This document shows, one piece after another, positions 57,685 through 64,000 of a stretch of 64,000 bases of DNA. Numbering within the stretch: position 1 is the stretch's first letter; every line of letters starts with the position of its first letter. The notes below the pieces were generated by a model. The model was not told the origin of the DNA. It worked only from the letters and a program-made list of their open reading frames with translations, and did no database searches. The stretch is taken from contig CP137322.1 of NCBI GenBank assembly GCA_033182465.1, positions 1,240,001 through 1,304,000 of the forward strand, written 5' to 3'. The stretch comes from Sanghuangporus weigelae. Lineage: Eukaryota; Basidiomycota; Agaricomycetes; Hymenochaetales; Hymenochaetaceae. Made by a program: the position numbers and the translations under genes.

Positions 57685-60600
57685 CTACCGATCTGGAGCA
57701 GTGGGGGTTCCGGGAGAGAAGAAAGAATCAAGAGCGAAATCAAATGGTGGGGTACTGGAAAACCCTGATTGCTGCATGAACCGACGCCAGTCCTCCGTAC
57801 TGACCGTCTCGTTTAAAAGAACATCGGGAACAGAGCCAGTCATGCCCACGCCTTCATCATAGGGAAGGATGGGCACGTCTGCCGAATCGTAGGAGACGTT
57901 CGGCAATGACATAGATTGTGGAGGATAAGCACCTGCAGGCCAATCGATGGCAAGTGGGTCTTCTTCAGCCTGGTGTACATTGTTGAAAACGCTAAGTGGG
58001 TTAGGGTGTTGAAAGGCATTAGAGCCGAGTAATCCCTCGAGTTCTGCCAACCACGCATCCGAACTAGGCTGGGGTGTGCGGGGTTTACCAGTACTCTGAG
58101 TATCTTCATGCAGAGATCGGCTGCTTTGAAACCCTATAGGTGTAGTGTACTGCTGATTGCTAGCAGCTAACGAGTTCTTTAGAGGGAACGAACTATCAAA
58201 GCAGTCGGGCTTTCGGACAGGCTCCACATAGCTTTCCGCGCTAGGTAATAAGCTCTGGTCAGGCGAGACCAAACCGTTATCACCAACCAATGAAGATGCG
58301 CTGCGTCGTTCGATGGTCCGTGTGGAGCCACGGAGAATTAGTAGTTCCTCATCTGCTTCATCGGTTTCTTTCCGAATTGTTGGAAGTATTGTTCGTGGTC
58401 TTGCCGTGTGGTCGGTGGTTGGATGTTGTGTACGTGGTTGGCTCAGCGCATCGATAGCCTTTTCCAGTATTCGACGAAGGAGGGGCTGTTAAGGTCAAAT
58501 TGAAACAAAATTGCCATTAGTTTTCATTCCTGATTCGAAACCGAAGTTTGGAAGCGGAAGACGCACAAGTCCGTGCTTTGCAACTTTATGGTCACCAAAC
58601 TTTTCATACAACGCGATGGTGTACTCGAGCTCGACGAATGCCAAGGTCGCAAAGCTCACAGACGGACCCAGAGACGCAACTGCACCGGCTATGACCTGAA
58701 CATTTCTGTGAGCAAAAATTTTGTTTTGGCGAAGAAGACAAGATCCCTACCCCACAGGTTAAGGATAGCGACCAGATCTGCCAGACGCGTAGAGTAGTGA
58801 GATACATCACATGCATATGCTCGCGACACATGCGTATAACATTAGATGCACTTTTGTACGTCGCGAGGAATGACGCCGCAAACGGACTTCGCATTGGATT
58901 ATCCGGGAAATCCAGAATCGCCCGCGCAAAGAAATTGCGATGGATGTACATCAACGCTTCTTCCCTACACCAAGCGGTGATCAGAGGATAGATTTTATGG
59001 AGTCCCTCATCTACACCCAAGTCGCCGTCCTGAGGTTGGTGGTCGATCGCAAACGGGTGCAGTGCAAACTCTCTAATTTTGCGATCCAGCTCGAGCACAT
59101 CACGATACCTCAACGGACGTGCCGAACTCAATTTTTCGCATATATCTGCGGTGATGTCGCGCAAGAAACGATACCTCCATTGAGAAACTGAGCGGGAAGA
59201 TCTGTAAAGATGGAACATGGATGGAAGGATGGAGAAGGCGCACCGCTTTCTATGACCTCGCCATCCTCTCCTATGCGGGCAAGAGTGTCACTTGGGAATT
59301 CGCAATCAACGACACAGGGTCTGAATATCGATGGACGTCCGCTTCCGAGGCTCTATAAAGAATTGAACATCATAAGGAGAAATATCATTGTATGGAACCC
59401 ACCAGCAAGATATCTATTAAGTAAATCTCCCAGAAGACTCGTCGACGCCGTTCAATCATCTTCGCGTCGAAACCCCATCGAGACGGGTCTCGATCTACAG
59501 CATACAAGCAGTTTATAATTGTCATGGACTGCAGCTCAATACAGAAAATCTAACTCACGGAGACCAATCTGTGTGACTTGCAGTCAATTTCTTGCAACAG
59601 TTCTGGGATATTGACTATAACTCACAGATGCAGCCATGCAGGAGCCTAGAGTCATCATCTTCCAGGCATCCTCTTGACTTTTCTTTTCTCCCGTATAGAT
59701 ATCATACGCCCCCAACAAGTACAACGTTTGCACACCAGTCAGGCTTGCACCATGCATGATACTCTTGACTCCCATTGCTGCCTTTGCCAATGTGTGATAC
59801 CGTAGCGCTTCGTCGTTTGAAGGACTCTGTGTTAAATCACCAACGGCGCCGCATGCGAAGACTACGAAGAGCAACGCGAGATCGTGCGCGTGTTCGGCGC
59901 GGATGTTGCCAAGGGGAGCTGGCTTGCGACGAGGATAGAAGAGCGGAACGATCTCGGAAACGAAACTCGAGCGGTCGACTGGTTCAATCAACCATGATAG
60001 GTTCCCGAAGAAGGCTTCGTACAGAGCTGTTGCGCGTTCGAATGGCGGTAAGTAGGAGATCAATTGGGAGAGAAGGGATTCCTCGCTTTGGTCGAGGAAT
60101 AGAGGCGCAAAAGGAAAGGATCTACTTGAATGAGTTATTTCCCGACTGAGATGGCCAGACTCTGAAGAAGTGATTGGCAATCGAGGAGGAGCGGAGTTCT
60201 CAAGAACCTCCTGTATATGCGATCAGAGGCACAGTTCAAATATTCTACTGATAAGCCTCGTACCATGAGTAAAGCACTCTTGAGCGGGCCAGTCAGCATC
60301 CAACACATACAAATATTTAATATACGACGAACGCACCTCTGAAGCTGCCGGACCCAAATACCGCATTGTTCTGCTTTCATCAATTGACAATGTCCCAAAT
60401 GCGCCCAAAAGTTGATCCGCTTCCTCCTTCTCCTCATCATCATCCTCGCTTTCGTCATCACTGAGATATTGCTTTATTTCGAGCAGTTCCTCGGCAAGAA
60501 GAGGATGCGATCCGGAGCCACCACGCGCTTCGCTCTCCAAGGCGAGCGCGTCTTCGAGAGCGCGAACGCGCTTACTCAGCAAAGTGGCTTTCCTCTTCCA

Positions 60601-61046
60601 TCGTTCGGAGGAGTAGCTTGGAGTATTCGTTAGAGCACCTCGTGAACTTCGGTTGACACCACCTCTGCCTCCTGACGACACGCTATTAATGATGTTTCAT
60701 AGATAAGCACAGCTGCCAGTGCATACCTAGTGGACAAAGACTCTCTGCGCCGCGTCTGACGCACGATGAACATGGGATCTGAATTGTAGTACACTTGCTT
60801 TAGACCAATGTCTTGGATTCATGCAGAATACGTGGATGCTCAACCTTCTTATCACATTTCAACTTGAGTCTAAGTGAATAGCGTGTCGCTAAATCCCAAC
60901 GTCGCTCATTATCCAAGGGAAACGCACCTTCTACAATCCGCGCATGAAACCTCACCTGACAAGCGTCTGAGCTCGAGCTCGCGGTCGCGGACCCTCCGTA
61001 GCTCCTCTGAACCTGGATTCCTTCTCTTGCTCGCAGTAGAAGTCAT
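57685..61046 (-). CDS. Zn2Cys6 transcription factor, tandem copy 2
   Basis: Close paralogue of copy 1, with the same exon layout. Start MTSTASKRRNPG and EELRRVRDRELELRRLSGEV; zinc cluster CADCRR...LKLKCDKK...PCSSCVRRGAESLC is intact; coiled coil SERWKRKATLLSKRVRALED; TF domain with FERATALYEAFFGNLSWLIE, GVQTLYLLGAYDIYTGEKKS and DILELDRKI-like helices. The C-terminus is 8 residues shorter than copy 1, because a Gln codon (CAG) is TAG here (57685-57687). I see no frame break in the exons I could follow. Spacing and orientation mark a tandem duplication. Confidence 0.87.
60014..60360. repeat. 347-bp tract identical to 55595-55941
   Basis: Partner of the identical tract in copy 1, at a constant offset of 4419 bp. 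It spans the exon beginning near LPITSSESGHLSREI through the coiled-coil side introns. Confidence 0.85.
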
Positions 61047-63094
61047 ATCGAGCAGTGCATGTATCAATATGTAATCAAGCAGCTCGATTGTAATTCAGCT
61101 TTAATTATCGCATAAAGATATATTTTTGGGATGAGCAGTAGCAGTGAGCGATTCAAGGTCAAGGTATACGTGGTGATCGACGGTCGTCCGAATTTCAGGC
61201 TCCGATCAATCTCATCGGATCCGCTCTCAAACGTCCATCCATCTGGGGCGGCAGAACTTCTCTTCAGCGGTTGTTTCAAAATCAAGGGAAACCTATGGAA
61301 TAAAGTCCGTAAAAGACAAAAGGACGGCTCATCTTGACTTGTGATGCATTGGCCTTTTCAAAGCACAAAAAGATGTTGTGTTGTTAAGTAGTATGGACGG
61401 ACCGTATAGCTAGGGATTATAGTACAATTAATAGTACTTGAGAACTGTTCGTACAAGTAACATATCCATTTCATGCTATCAATTTCAGGCCGAGTACGTT
61501 TTGGAACTCCTACGAATGATCCGTCCTCGAAGTTTTGTGATATAAATATAGGAAATGCGCTGATAGCACTTATACTACGCGCACGTCGACTTTCCGTTCC
61601 GAAATGCAGTGTACGATCCAATCATCCGACCCGGCACCTCAGGTACGTGAGGCTGAAGGCGGTGTTACACCACACGAACCGTCGCATGAACTAGCTCGCC
61701 ATGTTCCGTGTGCCGTTAGAGAATGAATATTGATTCCTCATGCTCAACATGAGGATGTCCTGCGGCGCTTCTCTTATGCGATCGCCGCCATGAAAAAGAA
61801 AAGAAAGTCAAAATCGATAGGATATAGGCGGAGTTCGGCCCCATAAAAAGTAGTGAAATCTAGCTGATACTAAATGCTTCAAGGATGCGTGTATCGATAA
61901 AGGCGGCGCCCAAGGTGACAAAAAGATGTTGCGGACGGCGCCTATCATATAGCACTGAGATCAGGAGAGTTGTTGTAGGTGGCATACAGAGGTCGAAGTC
62001 AGCACGGTGCGAGCGCTGATTTCTAGGTGGTTTCTTTGCTACGATGACTTCATGGGTGAAATGAAAGTGATGACCGTTACTTTCCTCTAGATGTGAAGGT
62101 TACGAAAGTAGGTAGTGGTGTCCCATCGGAATATCGAATTTAAATGCAGCAGGATAGATCGAGAGGCGATGCAGAGAGTGAATTTCAGTCAGAGAGAGCA
62201 GAACAAGTGTCGGCACCGTATAGAGTCGAATTGTAAGGAGTATTCCGATTTGATCGGGATGTTAGTGATCCAATAAAATGAAGTAAGTAAAGTCAGCAGG
62301 ATCCGAGATACGTATGAGAAAAGACATGAAGGTATGGACGGCACGGCATCTTCTGAGACAAATGTTGTTCGGCGGGACTCGGCGATTCGTAGTAGGTTCG
62401 TCTTCCCGGCAGCTGCTTAATGCCGCATGTCCATACACGCAAAATGACGAGGGCAAATCATGGGCATGGAGAGTGACAATGAGACATTCGTGGAACACAT
62501 GGGCGATCCAGGGTATTTAGACCAAAACTGGTCTTTCCTAAAATGGTAAGGGCGATGACCGACGCCGATCAGAAAGCTGTCACGGTTGCCGATCGATCTG
62601 CACCTCTGCCCTGAAGCGACGAACCGTCCTCGCAACTTCTTTGGCTTGTGCTGGCTTCTTCGATGTAAAAGCAACTCAAATAGCCTTGAAGAATATCTGA
62701 GAGTCACAAATATGGGCCAATTGATTACGATGAGAATAGAACGTCCATACCTGCCGAAGTTCTGGTTTATCTGGGGGCAGCTCTTGCTTACGTCTAATTT
62801 CCATTTCTTTCGCACTTATTATCTGACGCCGGGCGGGACTGGCCGCCACACTAACTGCTGGACTAGCATCTACGCCGCTCGTCCGTCCGAACCGAATCTC
62901 TGCTTTCAATTCAGATAAATATTACTACCATCATGCATCCTCTCTCAGTCTCTCCTCTCTCGCCACACCCTTCCTCCCCGCCGTTTCCCCTCCTTCGACC
63001 CCTCCTCCTTCGTCGACTTCGTCGGCACTCCAGCCTGTCCTTCGTCCATTCGTCCAGTGTTCTTATAGATTGCCGATAATTATCAAACTGGCCC
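61047..63094. other. Long intergenic region before the oxidase gene
   Basis: The first 600 bp or so resemble the region upstream of regulator copy 1. The remaining 1.4 kb shows no supported gene. Minus-strand open stretches at 62417-62815 and 62676-62909 looked like exons but begin at non-ATG codons with an upstream in-frame stop. CT-rich sequence near 62935-63060 is the presumed promoter of the oxidase gene. Confidence 0.45.
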
Positions 63095-64000
63095 ATGACC
63101 TCTTCTAACGCTCGTACGAGCAGGTCCTCGCTCGTCGCATGCCTTGTCCTCGCAACTACAACATGGGCTCAAGCGCCCACACAGTCTGCTCCTGGCCAGC
63201 CTCAACGCTCAGGAACCGTCGGCTCGTTTGATATCATCGGCAATTCAATTGTCAGCGCTCAACAGGTTCGGAGTCTCTCTTTTGGATTGAACTCTGTGGA
63301 TCACGGTGCTAACGGATGTATAGTTGTTTCTTGGCACCCTGAAGAAGGTCTACATTGTTGACAAGGTGGAAAATAATCCTACTCAGGTTGAGGGACATCC
63401 TGCTTGGGCTGCTGGTATGCCGTTTACCGCAACTAAAGACCGCCGTTTCTGACTTGTTGCTAAGAGTATTCAATTGACGATGACACTGGACGACCAATGG
63501 ACGCTGTAACGAACTCATTCTGTGCTGTACGTTCTTTAATATCATCTTCGCCGCCTCCATGTTGATGTATCTTAGGGAGGAAATGTTCTCGGAAACGGGT
63601 CATGGGTCAATGCTGGAGGGAATCAAGCAGTGACATGGGGAGGTACGTTTTCAAAATCGGTATATCATATATACGATTCTCAACTTCTGTTTCAGGATTA
63701 ACGGCGAATAGTCAGAACGGTGGTGGTCCCTATGATGATCCTGATGGTGGCCAGTCTCTTCGGTATGTAGAATTTATTCAACCCCGCCCTTCGGTACGTT
63801 CTTATTATCATGCTCGCTAGGCTCCTTGATCCTTGTGATGACGAGAGCTGTGACTGGGTGGTTCACGGCGATAATGCCATGACAACACGCAGATGGTACC
63901 CCACACTGTGAGTTTTCACGCTTCGGCAAGGCAACTACGAGACTCATCCAAGTGTATTTCCTTATTAGCGAGACCCTAGAGGATGGTAGTATGTTCATTG
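63095..64000 (+). CDS. Copper radical oxidase (glyoxal oxidase type, AA5), cut by the window edge
   Basis: Secreted hydrogen-peroxide-generating enzyme that supports lignin-degrading peroxidases. Signal peptide RSSLVACLVLATTTWAQA, then GTVGSFDIIGNSIVSAQQ / LFLGTLKKVYIVDKVENN, GHPAWAAEYSIDDDTGRPMD, TNSFCAGGNVLGNGSWVNAG (with the Cys expected to form the Cys-Tyr cofactor), GGGPYDDPDGGQSLR, CDDESCDWVVHGDNAMTTRR and RWYPTLETLEDGSMF, where the Tyr in RWYP is the likely partner. Six exons are visible; the rest lies beyond 64000. The assignment of the cofactor pair is by family analogy. Confidence 0.9.

Noticed and set aside
62417-62909. Two minus-strand open stretches that could be exons of a small gene
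   Set aside because: The upstream piece begins at TTG with an in-frame stop shortly before, no ATG or acceptor fits, and neither piece has a recognisable domain.
1-64000. A biosynthetic gene cluster or a defence-type operon
   Set aside because: No synthase, oxidoreductase cascade or transporter set lies together; neighbours are unrelated housekeeping genes and local duplicates.

Overview
The window is a stretch of a filamentous basidiomycete genome, most likely an agaricomycete. Genes are compact and broken by many 45-90 nt introns with GT...AG borders. Both strands are used. The gene set fits wood- or litter-associated mushrooms: GH28 polygalacturonases, a copper radical (glyoxal) oxidase, expanded BTB/POZ genes and Zn2Cys6 regulators. 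I see no rRNA, tRNA, CRISPR array, or virus-derived element.

Layout. Positions 1-4 kb hold no convincing gene but carry a 664-bp TA-flanked inverted-repeat element whose sister copy lies at 24.2-24.9 kb. A Rap1-type telomere protein (BRCT plus three Myb-like repeats) follows at 4.1-6.9 kb. Three tandem endopolygalacturonase genes fill 7.4-14.1 kb, all on the minus strand; the third has lost its last 27 residues to a stop codon. Next come MND1 (meiotic recombination), an eIF5-mimic/BZW protein, a Zn2Cys6 regulator, an OsmC/Ohr peroxidase, malate synthase and GET1.

From 29.6 to 31.8 kb an AT-rich island encloses a broken Argonaute relic that lacks the catalytic core of PIWI. Three BTB/POZ genes (31.8-35.3 kb) follow, the first frameshifted. 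Then come mitochondrial methionyl-tRNA synthetase overlapping a small basic protein in another frame, a divergent TMA22/DENR gene, an orphan small protein with a GC-AG intron, a DUF6699 protein, an ER FKBP ending in KDEL, NKAP, an HSP20-like protein and an AFG1-type mitochondrial ATPase with an apparent frameshift.

The right part (53.1-61.7 kb) is a tandem duplication of one Zn2Cys6 regulator. A 347-bp stretch that includes intron sequence is identical between the copies, while the sequence around it differs visibly, which is the mark of gene conversion. The window ends inside a copper radical oxidase gene.

Most genes are unrelated housekeeping neighbours, not a pathway cluster. The recurring theme is local duplication (GH28, BTB, Zn2Cys6) followed by loss or homogenisation of copies. 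Exon borders were inferred by eye from splice consensus, frame continuity and protein family motifs; no alignment was run.
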